From Deinococcus murrayi DSM 11303 (GTDB lineage: Bacteria > Deinococcota > Deinococci > Deinococcales > Deinococcaceae), in assembly GCF_000482805.1 (NCBI RefSeq), contig NZ_AXWT01000022.1, positions 1 to 64,000 of the forward strand: DNA of 64,000 nt. Reading direction: 5' to 3'. The notes beneath the pieces were generated by a model. It was not told the origin of the DNA. It worked only from the letters and a program-made list of their open reading frames with translations, and ran no database searches. Numbering within the stretch: position 1 is the first letter of the stretch; each line of letters starts with the position of its first letter. This document shows positions 23,562 to 34,801 of this stretch, piece after piece. The position numbers and the translations under genes were made by a program.

Positions 23562-23614
23562 GGCGAAGGCGGCGGGGCGACCGCATCAGCAACGGTCACC
23601 CCTCCGCCTTTGCC
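23562..23614. terminator. Long hairpin between convergent parB and vanW genes
   Basis: GGCGAAGGCGG (23562-23572) pairs with CCGCCTTTGCC (23604-23614) over 11 bp including one G-T pair. An inner stem forms from GGGGCGACCG and CGGTCACCCC. It fills the 71-bp gap between convergent stops and could end transcription both ways, though a T-run is missing. Confidence 0.5.
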
Positions 23615-23616
23615 CC

Positions 23617-24831
23617 TCAGCGCCCGACCAGATAGATGTTCGGCCAGGGGCGGTAGGTGCTCTTGAGCACGTCCTGGCGAATCACTTTGCCGCCGCGCAC
23701 CAGCTTGCGCGTCACTTCCATTGTGGCGCCGGGGGCAGCCCAGTCGACCTGACGGCGCTCGCCGGGCTTCAGGGAGGCGCTGCGGATGAGGCGGTCGGCG
23801 GGGGAGGGCACCGTCCTCAGGACCTTGGGTTCGCTGATTTCGACCGTGAAGTCGCGGGGCTTGCCGAAGACGCTGATTTCGAGGTGACCGTCCGCATCGT
23901 TCCAGTCGGCCTGGAACCATAGCGCCCCGCCCGTGTCGTTGGCGAACTTCAGGTCGAGGCTGGGCTGATAGATGGCCGCGTCGAGGCCCTGCGGCTGGTA
24001 GTAGTGGACCTGGTAGGAGTGGGGGTGCCGCTCGACGACCGGGAGGCCCGCCCCGTACAGCGCCCGGAAGGCCGTCGTGCTGACCTGGCAGATGCCTCCG
24101 CCGAGGCCCGTCTCGGTGCGGTCCCCGGCGATAATCAGGCCCGGCACGTACCCCGCCCGCGCCGAAACGGGGCCGATAAACTGGTTAAAGGAAAAGGTCT
24201 TGCCCTCGAAGAGGCGGTCCTGAAAGTTGCGGGTGCCCACGTGGATATTGGTCATGCGGGCGGCGCTGCTCCCGGCGTAGTTGGTCACGCCCGTCGCGAG
24301 GTGGGCGGTGATGCCCTTGCCCGCGAAGAAGTCCAGCGTCCGCCCCGGCGGGGTCTGCCCGGTCACAACGACGTTCGCCCGCACCGCACGGGGGTCTTTC
24401 AGGGCGGCGAGGACGTTCGCACGGGTCGCTTCGGCGTCCACCTTCAGGCCGTTGCGCTGCACGACCGCCCAGCCCGCCGCGCCCAGGTTCTCGAAGCGGG
24501 CGTCCTGCCCCTGCGCCGGGAGGGACGCAAGGAAGGTCTTCAGGTCCGCTTCCAGGCTCTCGGTGATCACGCCGCGCTGGCGCAACACCGCCACCCGCTC
24601 GCCGGGCAGGTTGAGGGTGCTCACAAAGGGCACGGTGGTCTTTTTGCCGCCGACGAGCGCCGGGAACTCCACCTGCACAGTAATCAGCAGCGGCGCGGTG
24701 CGGGTGGGCGCGGGGGCTGGAGCCGCTGCCGGAGCCGGGGCCTCCGCCGGAGGGAGGGGGTCCGGGTTCGTCTGCGCGTGGGCCGCGCCCAGCAACAGCC
24801 CGGCGAGCAGCAGGAGGCGAAGGGGGGTCAT
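23617..24831 (-). CDS. VanW-family exported protein
   Basis: The 404-residue protein has a signal peptide ([16 protein letters not shown]) and a Pro/Ala linker ([15 protein letters not shown]). About 100 residues resembling a peptidoglycan-binding-4 type region precede the VanW domain with its hallmark [14 protein letters not shown] and [10 protein letters not shown]. VanW occurs in some vancomycin-resistance clusters but its activity is unknown; most copies, like this one, are unrelated to resistance. The ATG at 24831 is chosen for the signal peptide; the frame runs on to 25071. It is probably an envelope protein. Confidence 0.8.
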   Translation of the reverse strand: MTPLRLLLLAGLLLGAAHAQTNPDPLPPAEAPAPAAAPAPAPTRTAPLLITVQVEFPALVGGKKTTVPFVSTLNLPGERVAVLRQRGVITESLEADLKTFLASLPAQGQDARFENLGAAGWAVVQRNGLKVDAEATRANVLAALKDPRAVRANVVVTGQTPPGRTLDFFAGKGITAHLATGVTNYAGSSAARMTNIHVGTRNFQDRLFEGKTFSFNQFIGPVSARAGYVPGLIIAGDRTETGLGGGICQVSTTAFRALYGAGLPVVERHPHSYQVHYYQPQGLDAAIYQPSLDLKFANDTGGALWFQADWNDADGHLEISVFGKPRDFTVEISEPKVLRTVPSPADRLIRSASLKPGERRQVDWAAPGATMEVTRKLVRGGKVIRQDVLKSTYRPWPNIYLVGR

Positions 24832-24872
24832 GGCGGGCAGTATCCCACGCCCCCCCCGCCAAAGGGAGAGCG

Positions 24873-25910
24873 CTAATGCACGGAGAGGACTGCGCCGGGG
24901 GCCTCCTCCCGCTGGGGCGCGAGCTGCCGGGCGATGGCCTCCACCGCCGCCGCCGCGTGCAGCCGCCCGTTTTCGATAAAGACCTGATTGACCCGCCCTG
25001 CGTACCCCGCCGACCCCACCACGAAGAGGCCAGGGACGCTGCTTTGCGAGTGCTCGTCGAGGACGAGGCACCCGTCAGGATGCTCGGCGAGGCCGAGGCC
25101 CGACAGAAAGGCGAGGTCCGGGCGGTACCCGGTCAGGGCGAAGGTAAAGTGGGTGGGCAGCTCGAAGGTGGTGCCGTCTTCCCGCTGCACGACGACGTGT
25201 TCGGGGTGAATCTCGACCACCCTGGAGTTGAAGTGGGCCGTGATGCTGCCCTCCGCGATGCGGTTTTCGAGGTCCGGGCGAATCCAGTACTTCAGGGTGG
25301 GCTTGAGGGTGGGGGCGCGGACGACCATCGTGACCTTCGCTCCTCCCCGGTAGAGGTCGAGGGCGGCGTCCGCGGCGCTGCTGCCCGCCCCGATGACCGT
25401 CACGTTCAGGCCGAAAAAGGGGTGTGCCTCGGTGTAGTAGTGGCTCACGTTGGGCGAGTCCTCGCCGGGAATCCCCAGCATCCGGGGATGGTCGTAGTAC
25501 CCGGTCGCCACGACCACCCGCCGCGCTTCCACCACGCCGGGCGTGCCGTCTTGCGCTTCCACCTCCAGCGTGAACCCCGCCGGGGCTGCGTGCACCCGCT
25601 TAACCTCGGTGTAGAGGCGCACGTTCAGCCCTTCGCGCTGGGTGACGAGGCGGTAGTACAGCAGAGCTTCTTGGCGGTCGGGTTTCTCGCGGGGGCTGAC
25701 AAAGGGATGGCCGCCGATTTCCAGACCGGGCGCGGACGTGAAGAACGTCATATAGGTGGGATAGTCAAAGATGGCGTTCACCACGCAGCCCTTTTCCAGC
25801 ACCACGTAGCTCAGCCCCGCCCGCTTGCAGGCGATGGCGGCGGCGAGGCCTACCGGCCCGGCCCCTACGATGGCGACGTCGAACAACTGACTTTGGGGGG
25901 CAGCACTCAT
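24873..25910 (-). CDS. ypdA: YpdA-type FAD/NADPH reductase, probable bacillithiol disulfide reductase
   Basis: The 345-residue flavoprotein has an N-terminal FAD motif ([21 protein letters not shown]), the family segment [22 protein letters not shown], an NADPH motif ([15 protein letters not shown]) and a C-terminal FAD contact ([23 protein letters not shown]). These are marks of the YpdA group, which reduces bacillithiol disulfide. It lacks the CxxC pair of thioredoxin reductase. A bshB1 gene 10 kb away encodes a bacillithiol-synthesis step, which supports the call. The ATG at 25910 is used; a longer frame upstream is a shadow of fumC. Confidence 0.85.
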   Translation of the reverse strand: MSAAPQSQLFDVAIVGAGPVGLAAAIACKRAGLSYVVLEKGCVVNAIFDYPTYMTFFTSAPGLEIGGHPFVSPREKPDRQEALLYYRLVTQREGLNVRLYTEVKRVHAAPAGFTLEVEAQDGTPGVVEARRVVVATGYYDHPRMLGIPGEDSPNVSHYYTEAHPFFGLNVTVIGAGSSAADAALDLYRGGAKVTMVVRAPTLKPTLKYWIRPDLENRIAEGSITAHFNSRVVEIHPEHVVVQREDGTTFELPTHFTFALTGYRPDLAFLSGLGLAEHPDGCLVLDEHSQSSVPGLFVVGSAGYAGRVNQVFIENGRLHAAAAVEAIARQLAPQREEAPGAVLSVH

Positions 25911-25988
25911 GGGGGGAAGTGTGGCACGGGGCGGGGGCCGCAGACGGTGAGGTCGGGCGCGTCCGTCCCCCGGCTGTGACGCCCCCGC

Positions 25989-25994
25989 TAGACT
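25989..25994 (+). promoter_or_regulatory. -10 box of a leaderless promoter (fumC)
   Basis: TAGACT is followed after GGCCCC (6 nt) by the ATG at 26001. The same -10 and spacing recur before the MFS gene at 34802. Confidence 0.55.
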
Positions 25995-26000
25995 GGCCCC

Positions 26001-27422
<1,422 letters not shown>

Positions 27423-27510
27423 GACGGACTCCGATGGAACCGTTGACGCCCTAAACCCGCCTTCACCCCTGTCTCGCCCGGCCAGGCGAGGCGCCGCGCA
27501 GGCTGGGGCC

Positions 27511-27708
27511 ATGACCGATGACACCCAGAACAAGGGCTACGACCCCGCTCAGACCTCCCCCGCCGAGGGCCAGAGCCACCCCATCCCCGATGCGGCACGG
27601 GGCCAGGACCCTGGCATCGACCCTGCCGACAAGGACCAGGCCGCCGAGGGGGGCCGGGACGAGGCCGGGGGGGCGGGTGCCGACCGCTCCAGCACGGCCC
27701 GTGACTGA
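27511..27708 (+). CDS. Small disordered acidic hypothetical protein
   Basis: The 65-residue product is rich in Asp, Gly, Ala, Gln and Pro, with no hydrophobic core, and is probably disordered ([18 protein letters not shown]...). Its stop overlaps the GTG start of nth, an arrangement usual for real genes in this genome. No family recognised. Confidence 0.5.
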   Translation: MTDDTQNKGYDPAQTSPAEGQSHPIPDAARGQDPGIDPADKDQAAEGGRDEAGGAGADRSSTARD

Positions 27709-28446
27709 AGGGGCGGGGCCGACCCTGAACGCAGCCTGCCCTCCCCAGGAGCGGGCCGCCCTGCTGGCTTGGGTGGCGGAGCGGTTGCGCGCCGAATACG
27801 GCGAGCGGCCCCTGGTGCCCCGCCGCGCCCCCATGCACGAACTCATCAGCACCATCCTCTCTCAGCGGACCACCCACCAAGACGAGGAGGCCGCCTACGC
27901 GGAACTCGTCGCCTTAGGAGACTGGGACACCATCGCCGCGCTGCCCACCGAGGTGGTGGCGCACGCCATCCGCCGCAGCAACTACCCGGAGAGCAAGGCC
28001 CCGCGCATCCAGGCCACCCTGCGGGCCATTCGGGAGCTGCGGGGCGGGTACGACCTCGACTTCCTGGCCGAGTGGCCCCTCGACGCGGCCCTGAAATGGC
28101 TCACGGCCCTGCCCGGCGTGGGCGTGAAGACAGCCTCGCTGGTGCTGCTCTTCAACTACGCGCGGCCCGTCTTTCCGGTCGACACGCACGTTCACCGCAT
28201 CAACACGCGGGTGGGCACCATCCCCGGATGGGCGAGCAGGCCGCGCACCGGGCGCTGCTCGCGCTGCTGCCACCCGACCCGCCGCACCTCTACGAGCTGC
28301 ACGTCAACCTGCTGCGGCACGGCCAGCGCGTCTGCACCTGGAGCCGACCCCGCTGCCCGGCCTGCGTGCTGCGCGAGCGCTGCGACGCCCACGCGATTTA
28401 CGGCAACAACGTGCCGAGCTTCAGCGAAAAGCCCGCCAAAGCCTGA
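27701..28446 (+). pseudogene. nth: Endonuclease III (Nth) gene with a single-base frameshift
   Basis: The first frame encodes the HhH-GPD glycosylase core: HELISTILSQRTTHQDEEAAY, then LPGVGVKTASLVLLFNYA with catalytic Lys, and FPVDTHVHRINTRVGTIPG with catalytic Asp. At about 28222-28225 the sequence moves to another frame that continues RMGEQAAHRALLALLPPDPP and ends with the intact 4Fe-4S motif C-x6-C-x2-C-x5-C. One extra C in the CCCC run would give a continuous protein of about 248 residues. Either a real 1-nt deletion, a sequencing error, or a ribosomal slip on C-CCC explains this. The GTG at 27701 overlaps the small upstream gene. The enzyme would remove oxidised pyrimidines. Confidence 0.9.
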
Positions 28447-28462
28447 GCCTCAGCCCGGCAGC

Positions 28463-29122
28463 TCAGCCCCGCTCGCGCTCGCGCAGCACGAGTTGAATCA
28501 GGCCCAGGGTGACGAGTTCGCCTTCCTCCGGGCGCACGGGGCGCAACGCTTCGACCTCGAAGCGGCGCGAAAAGAGGCTGCGGCGCTTGCGCACGCGGAA
28601 AGCGGGCGTGCCGGCGGCGTCGCGCACGGTGTAGGTCGGGTTGACGAAGTAGTCAAAGACCGCCGCCACGACGTCCCCGACGAGGGGCACCGCCCCGATG
28701 ACGCCCTCCAGGACGCTGAGCCAGGGATGGTCGTCCCGCAGGGTAAAGGCGAGGTCGCCGCTCGCGCCGAGCAGCTCGTAGCTTGCCCCCCACAGGGTCC
28801 GCATCCCCTGGGCTTGCAAGGCCCCCACCGGGGAGCCGTCCGCCCGGCGAATCAGCCGCCGCGCCCGCCAGTCGAGCGCCCCGGCCATCAGCCCCTGCGC
28901 CCGGATGCCGTGGGTCTGCACCCGGCGGGCCTCGTCGGAGTACACGCGCACCTCATCGCGGACGCTGAAGAACTTCTCCTTGACGACGGCCACGAGCCGC
29001 CCCTCGGCGTCGGTGACGCGCAGCTCGGTGAGCAGGCTGAACTTGAACTCCAGGGTGAGGGGAAAGGTGGGGTTCACGCCCTCCGGTACGGCCCTATCCG
29101 GAGGCAGGTTCCCAGAGGTCAA
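28463..29122 (-). CDS. LURP-one/Tubby-C-like domain protein
   Basis: The 219-residue protein resembles the LURP-one-related/scramblase-like beta-barrel family: YEL-type strands TLEFKFSLLTELRVTDAEGRLV, VVKEKFFSVRDEVRVY, and a hydrophobic helix (LEGVIGAVPLVGDVVAAVFDYFV) followed by TYTVRDAAGTPAFRVRK. Members may bind membranes but bacterial functions are unknown. It overlaps the end of fmt by 29 nt and is probably the last gene of the def-fmt transcript. Confidence 0.6.
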   Translation of the reverse strand: MTSGNLPPDRAVPEGVNPTFPLTLEFKFSLLTELRVTDAEGRLVAVVKEKFFSVRDEVRVYSDEARRVQTHGIRAQGLMAGALDWRARRLIRRADGSPVGALQAQGMRTLWGASYELLGASGDLAFTLRDDHPWLSVLEGVIGAVPLVGDVVAAVFDYFVNPTYTVRDAAGTPAFRVRKRRSLFSRRFEVEALRPVRPEEGELVTLGLIQLVLRERERG

Positions 29123-30044
29123 AGCGGGTGCCCCGGCCCACCCCCGCCGCCGCCGCCCACACCCCGGCGGGTTGGGGCTTGCGGGCTTCTGGCTGCACGG
29201 TGCCCACGGTGACAGCTCCCTCGCCGCAAGCGACGGTGAGGCCGTCCGCGCCCACCTCCAGCACCTCGCCGGGCTGTCCCTGCCCCGCCGCCACCCTCAG
29301 GCCCGACAGCTTGAGCCGCGCTCCCCGCAAAAAGGCGGTCGTCTGCGGCCAGGCGGCGACCCCCCGGTACCGATTGACGACGGCGGGCGCGGGGTCGGTC
29401 CAGCGGACGAAGCCGTCTTCCTTGGTCAGCAGCGGGGCGTGGGTGGCCCGCGCGTGGTCCTGCGGGGTGGGGGAGAGGTCGGGCAGCCGGGAGAGGGCCG
29501 TCACGACCAGGCGGGCGGCCTGCTCACTCAGCGCGTCCGACAGCTCCAGGCTGGTCCACTCCGGCGCGATGGAAAGTTCCTCTTGCAGGAGGATTGGCCC
29601 GGTGTCCAGCCCCTCCTCGGTCTGCATGACCGTCGTGCCCGTGACCGTCTCGCCCGCGATGAGCGCCCACTGGATGGGGGCGGCCCCGCGGTACTTCGGG
29701 AGGAGGCTGGTGTGGGTATTGAGGAAGCCGTACCGGGGCACCGCCAGCAGCTCGGTGGGCAGAATCTTGCCGTAGGCGCAGGTGACGGCCACATCCGCGC
29801 CAGAGTCGCGCAGCCGCTGCACAAAGGCCGCGTTTCCGCGCAGCCCCCGGGGCTGGGCGAGGGGCAGCCCCCAGTCGGCGGCGCGGGCCGCGACCGGGGG
29901 CGGCGTGAGCCTCAGGCCTCGGCCTACCGGTTTGTCGGGCTGCGCGACCACGAGGACGACCTCGAAGTGCTCGCGGATGGCGTCCAGCACGGGCAGGGCA
30001 AAGGCGGGCGAGCCGAAAAAAGCGACGCGGGGCGCGAACGTCAC
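29094..30044 (-). CDS. fmt: Methionyl-tRNA formyltransferase
   Basis: Fmt formylates initiator Met-tRNA using 10-formyl-tetrahydrofolate. The 316-residue enzyme has VAFFGSPAFALPVLDAI, the catalytic region TCAYGKILP, the signature NTHTSLLPKYRGAAPIQWAL with catalytic Asn/His, and GLDTGPIL, then a C-terminal OB-fold. The start codon overlaps the def stop by 4 nt, the normal def-fmt pair. Confidence 0.96.
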   Translation of the reverse strand: MTFAPRVAFFGSPAFALPVLDAIREHFEVVLVVAQPDKPVGRGLRLTPPPVAARAADWGLPLAQPRGLRGNAAFVQRLRDSGADVAVTCAYGKILPTELLAVPRYGFLNTHTSLLPKYRGAAPIQWALIAGETVTGTTVMQTEEGLDTGPILLQEELSIAPEWTSLELSDALSEQAARLVVTALSRLPDLSPTPQDHARATHAPLLTKEDGFVRWTDPAPAVVNRYRGVAAWPQTTAFLRGARLKLSGLRVAAGQGQPGEVLEVGADGLTVACGEGAVTVGTVQPEARKPQPAGVWAAAAGVGRGTRFDLWEPASG

Positions 30045-30700
30045 TCGGTTCGCTCCCGCCCCGCCCGTTGCCGCTCGGCGAGTTCGGCGAGGAACTGTTT
30101 GGCCTGGCGCTGCATCGCCGCGAGTTCCTTGCGGTAGTCCTCGGTGACCTCCGGGGGCAGGCGGTCGAGGAAGAACACCCCGTCGAGGTGGTCGAGTTCG
30201 TGCTGAAAGACGCGGGCGAGGTAATCGTCCGCCTCCAGCGTGCGCTCCTGGCCTGCCAGGTCGGTATAACGCACCTGCACCGCGCGGGCGCGGGGCACCC
30301 CTTCTTCATAGATGCCGGGAATGCTCAGGCAGCCCTCCTGGTAGGAGCGGTCCTTTTTCTTGTCGATGACGGTGAGGACCGGATTGAGCATCACGAACTC
30401 GCGCAGGACGCGGGACCGCAGGGGCTTTTCGCCACCCTCGTTTTCCTCTTCGTCGTCCTCGTACTCGACCGCCACGAACAGCCGCACCGGGAGGCCCACC
30501 TGTGGGGCAGCAAGACCCACCCCCCGCGCCTCGAACATCGTCTCCAGCATGGTGTTCGCGACCTCGCGGACGGTCTGGGGACCAAAGCCGGGGACAGTCA
30601 GCGTGTCGCCCGGCCCCACCGGCTTTGCCTTGCGGCGCAGCACGGGGTCACCGTACAGACGAATGGGGTAGATGCGGGGCGGGGCGTCGGTGGCCTTCAC
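30041..30700 (-). CDS. def: Peptide deformylase
   Basis: Def removes the N-formyl group from nascent proteins. All three metal-site motifs are present: GVGLAAPQVG, EGCLSIPG and QHELDHLDG. At 219 residues it is longer than the usual 170, because of an acidic insertion (EYEDDEEENEGGEKPL) after motif 1 and a charged C-terminal helix. The start is GTG. It is upstream of and coupled to fmt. Confidence 0.95.
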   Translation of the reverse strand: MKATDAPPRIYPIRLYGDPVLRRKAKPVGPGDTLTVPGFGPQTVREVANTMLETMFEARGVGLAAPQVGLPVRLFVAVEYEDDEEENEGGEKPLRSRVLREFVMLNPVLTVIDKKKDRSYQEGCLSIPGIYEEGVPRARAVQVRYTDLAGQERTLEADDYLARVFQHELDHLDGVFFLDRLPPEVTEDYRKELAAMQRQAKQFLAELAERQRAGRERTE

Positions 30701-30879
30701 AATGCTTCCGTTTTACCAGAGGCCCGCCGGAAGGCTCCTGCACGCGCCCACCTTCGGGGCCGGGCCGGGGCGGCCAGGAGCAGGCTTGATCCCCCTCTCA
30801 TGCGGCGGCCATGCCCGCTGGCCAGCATCGGAGGGACGCTGTTGGCCCCTTGTTCCGCTTCCTTTTCCCAGGAGGTTCT

Positions 30880-32034
<1,155 letters not shown>

Positions 32035-32072
32035 GGGGGCGGCCCTCTCACGGAGGGGGGCGGCGTACCGCC

Positions 32073-32078
32073 TACGCT
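32073..32078 (+). promoter_or_regulatory. -10 box of a leaderless promoter (lipoprotein gene)
   Basis: TACGCT is followed after GGGGGC (6 nt) by the ATG at 32085, in the short gap after the TPR gene. Confidence 0.45.
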
Positions 32079-32084
32079 GGGGGC

Positions 32085-32627
32085 ATGCGCCGCCTCTCCT
32101 TGCTGCTGCCCGCCGCCCTCCTGCTCGCCGCGTGTGGGGCACGGGACGTGAAGCCGCCCGACACCTACGACCTGAGCGGGACCATCCACGGTGACTGGGG
32201 GACGAGTCCCCGGCTGCGGCTCGCGCTGGTGGGAGCGGGCTTTCCGGGAAGCGTGACGAACGACGGCAACCAGGCGCAGAACGTGGTGAAGGTGGAGGGC
32301 CAGGCCGCTTGGCGCTTTGGCCTCGACCTGCCACGCCGCCCCGCGCTGGCGACCGTGGCAGGTGTCTATCAGGTCATCGCCTACCACGACGCGGACAACA
32401 GCGGCGATTACACCCTCGGCGAACCGTTCGCCCGCAACCGCCAGTGGCTGATTTACAGCGAGTTCGGCGGCGAGCTGCCCGCCGTCAAGTTTCCTGGGAG
32501 CGACGAGGTGCTCATCGGGGCGACCACCGTCGCGCGGGGCTGGAACCTCTACGACCGCGCGCGGCCCCTCGGCGCGGGCAATCCCCGTCCGGTGACCACC
32601 GTGACGGGCTATGACCTGAGCCGCTGA
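32085..32627 (+). CDS. Hypothetical lipoprotein
   Basis: The 180-residue product has a lipoprotein signal with lipobox LAAC (Cys17). The mature part is a predicted beta-sandwich-like domain (YDLSGTIHGDWG, RLRLALVGAGFPG) with VYQVIAYHDADNSGDYTLGEP, an Asp-rich loop that could bind calcium. No family recognised with confidence. It faces the convergent hydrolase gene. Confidence 0.65.
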   Translation: MRRLSLLLPAALLLAACGARDVKPPDTYDLSGTIHGDWGTSPRLRLALVGAGFPGSVTNDGNQAQNVVKVEGQAAWRFGLDLPRRPALATVAGVYQVIAYHDADNSGDYTLGEPFARNRQWLIYSEFGGELPAVKFPGSDEVLIGATTVARGWNLYDRARPLGAGNPRPVTTVTGYDLSR

Positions 32628-32640
32628 GGACGTTTCCTGC

Positions 32641-33708
32641 CTACAGGTGCTCCTGAAAAAACGCCACGCTCCGCCGCAGGGCCAGCCCCAGGTTGCGGCT
32701 GAGGTTGTGGTCGTCGCCCTCGTAGCGGTAGGCGGTAAAGCTCTGCCCGGCGGCCCGCAGGTCCTCCGCCAGCGCCTGCTGAAAGCTGTACGGCACGTCC
32801 TCGTCGTTGGTGCCGTGGTGAAGCTGGAGGGGCCGCCCATTGAGGTCCTCCAGGGAGGCATTGGGGCTGAGCGCCCGCAGGTAGCGGCGACTCAGGGGGT
32901 CGAGGGTGGGCCGCTCCTCGTCCGGTCCCCGGCCCCAGTCGGTCGCCAGCACGTCGTATCCGGCGACCACGCCCGCCCACAGCGAGGCTGCCCGCAACTC
33001 GCGGTCGACGAGCATCGCCCGCAAGGAGAGCTGAGCGCCCATGGAGTGGCCCCACAGCCCGATGCGGCCCCGGTTGACCCTGGGGTCGCGCTTGAGGCTG
33101 GCCGCCGCGTTGAGCACGTCCACCGTATAGCCGGGGTCGTTGTAGCCGCCCGTCGCCTCACCCTCCGAGTCGCCGTGGCCCCGGTAGTCGCTCTTGAGGG
33201 TCACAAAGCCCGCCCGCGCGAAGGCGTCCTGATAGGCCACGTAGCGCTCGGTCGTGCGGTAGACGTCGGGCGGAATATACCCGTGATTGAAGACGATGGC
33301 GGGCCAGCCCCCCTGAGGCGGCGTGCCGTTCGGGACCGTCAGCAACGCATAGATGGTCAGCCCGTCCGACTCGTAGCTCACGACCTGCCGGGTGTAGTTC
33401 ACGCCGGGGGGGAGCGTCTGCACGACCGTCAGCGCACTGCCGGGGTATTCCCGCGCCCGCAGCGCCTGGATGCTCACCGGCTGCTGGGCGACGAGCCGTT
33501 CCAGCGCGGCATCGGTGAGGCCCCCCCGCACCCCCCTCGGCGCGGGGGTGTTCGGGGTGGGGGCGTCCGGCTCGCCCGTCGGTGCCCTCTGCCCAGTCCA
33601 GGGGACCTCAAAGGGGAGGGAGAAGGGCAGGCGCTCCGTGCCCACCAGGGCGATATACCCCGCACCGAGGGCCAGCAGCAAGAGCAGCAGTTGGAAAAGT
33701 CGCCTCAT
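32641..33708 (-). CDS. Exported or membrane-anchored alpha/beta hydrolase, copy A
   Basis: The 355-residue protein has an N-terminal membrane anchor or signal (QLLLLLLALGAGYIALV). It has an alpha/beta-hydrolase fold of the prolyl-oligopeptidase/dienelactone type: oxyanion region VFNHGYIPP, nucleophile elbow GHSMG with Ser, and a late DHN histidine (YEGDDHNL). It is a tandem paralogue of the gene at 33728-34711, sharing YPGSALTV, TVPNGTPP, TERYVAYQDAFARAGFVTLK and SDYRGHG. Substrate unknown; an esterase or peptidase is likely. Confidence 0.8.
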   Translation of the reverse strand: MRRLFQLLLLLLALGAGYIALVGTERLPFSLPFEVPWTGQRAPTGEPDAPTPNTPAPRGVRGGLTDAALERLVAQQPVSIQALRAREYPGSALTVVQTLPPGVNYTRQVVSYESDGLTIYALLTVPNGTPPQGGWPAIVFNHGYIPPDVYRTTERYVAYQDAFARAGFVTLKSDYRGHGDSEGEATGGYNDPGYTVDVLNAAASLKRDPRVNRGRIGLWGHSMGAQLSLRAMLVDRELRAASLWAGVVAGYDVLATDWGRGPDEERPTLDPLSRRYLRALSPNASLEDLNGRPLQLHHGTNDEDVPYSFQQALAEDLRAAGQSFTAYRYEGDDHNLSRNLGLALRRSVAFFQEHL

Positions 33709-33727
33709 CGGAGGGGACCACCCGCCT

Positions 33728-34711
33728 TCACAACCGCGCCTTGAAAAAGGCCACGCTGCGGGCCAGCGCCGTTCCCAGATTGCGGGTCAGGTCGTGGTTG
33801 TCGCCGGGGTAGACGTAGCTCTGCACGGGCTTTCCCGCCGCCCGCATCTGCGAGGCGAGGCGCTCGTGAAAGAGCAGGGGCACGTCCGCGTCGGCGGTGC
33901 CGATGTGCAGTTGCAGGGGGCCGCCGAGGTCTTTCAGGTACGAGTTGGCGCTCAGGCCCCGCCAGAAGGTGGGGTTGGCCTCCGGCGTGCCGTACTTGGC
34001 GACCGCCTTTTGCCGCAGCTCTAGCACTCGGCGGGGGATGGAGGCGGGAGGAACGTTGTTCCAGTCGTTCAGGATGGTGCTGTAGTCGCCCACCACCCCA
34101 GCCCAGATGACCCCGGCTTTGAGGCGCGGGTCAATCACCATCGCCCGCAGCGTGAGGAAGCCGCCCATGGAGTGGCCCCACATGCCGATGCGGTCCCCGT
34201 TGACGCGCCCATCGCGCCTCAGGCTGGACACCGCGTTGAGCACGTCCGTCGTGTAGCCGGGGGCGAAGTAGGCCCCCAGCGCTTCTCCCTGACTGCCCCC
34301 GTGGCCTCGGTAATCGCTCTTGAGGGTCACGAACCCGGCGCGGGCAAAGGCGTCCTGGTAGGCGACGTAGCGCTCGGTCGTGCGGTAGACCTGGGGCGGA
34401 ATATAGCCGTGGTTGAAGACGATGGCGGGCCAGCCCCCCTTCGGCGGGGTGCCGTTCGGGACCGTCAGCAGGGCGTTAATCCGCAACCCCTCCGAGAGGT
34501 AACTCACGACAAAGCGCCGGTAGTTCATCCCCGGCGCGAGGGTTTGCCGAACCGTGAGGGCGCTGCCGGGGTAGCTCTTTTGCCGGGCGGCGGCGATGCT
34601 CATCTGCGCGGCGTCTGCCGAGGCGAGGGCGGCAGCCGACTGCGCCCCGGCGGGAGCGGCGAGGCTCAGGGTACCCAGCAGGGCGAGGCTGGGAACAAAG
34701 GGGCGGGTCAC
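33728..34711 (-). CDS. Exported alpha/beta hydrolase, copy B
   Basis: The 327-residue paralogue has a cleavable signal peptide (LALLGTLSLAAPAGAQ). It contains the same core as copy A: VFNHGYIPP, nucleophile elbow GHSMG, and the late histidine in YPGDNHDL. The pair arose by tandem duplication and lies 19 nt apart on the same strand. Copy B is secreted, while copy A looks membrane-anchored. Substrate unknown. Confidence 0.8.
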   Translation of the reverse strand: MTRPFVPSLALLGTLSLAAPAGAQSAAALASADAAQMSIAAARQKSYPGSALTVRQTLAPGMNYRRFVVSYLSEGLRINALLTVPNGTPPKGGWPAIVFNHGYIPPQVYRTTERYVAYQDAFARAGFVTLKSDYRGHGGSQGEALGAYFAPGYTTDVLNAVSSLRRDGRVNGDRIGMWGHSMGGFLTLRAMVIDPRLKAGVIWAGVVGDYSTILNDWNNVPPASIPRRVLELRQKAVAKYGTPEANPTFWRGLSANSYLKDLGGPLQLHIGTADADVPLLFHERLASQMRAAGKPVQSYVYPGDNHDLTRNLGTALARSVAFFKARL

Positions 34712-34788
34712 CCCCTCACCCTACGGGAGGGGAGCGAAAGGGACCGGAAGGAGGGCTACGCTCGCCGGTCTCCGGGAGTGCCCAGCTT

Positions 34789-34794
34789 TAGACT
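34789..34794 (+). promoter_or_regulatory. -10 box of a leaderless promoter (MFS gene)
   Basis: TAGACT ends 7 nt before the ATG at 34802 and matches the box before fumC. Confidence 0.5.
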
Positions 34795-34801
34795 GGCCGG
34801 G

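Noticed and set aside
23617..24831. Vancomycin-resistance determinant (VanW)
   Set aside because: No vanA/H/X-type genes are nearby; stand-alone VanW-domain proteins are widespread envelope proteins.
34172..34801. N-terminal extension of the MFS gene
   Set aside because: It is antisense to hydrolase copy B, and the start at 34802 has a well-placed -10 box.
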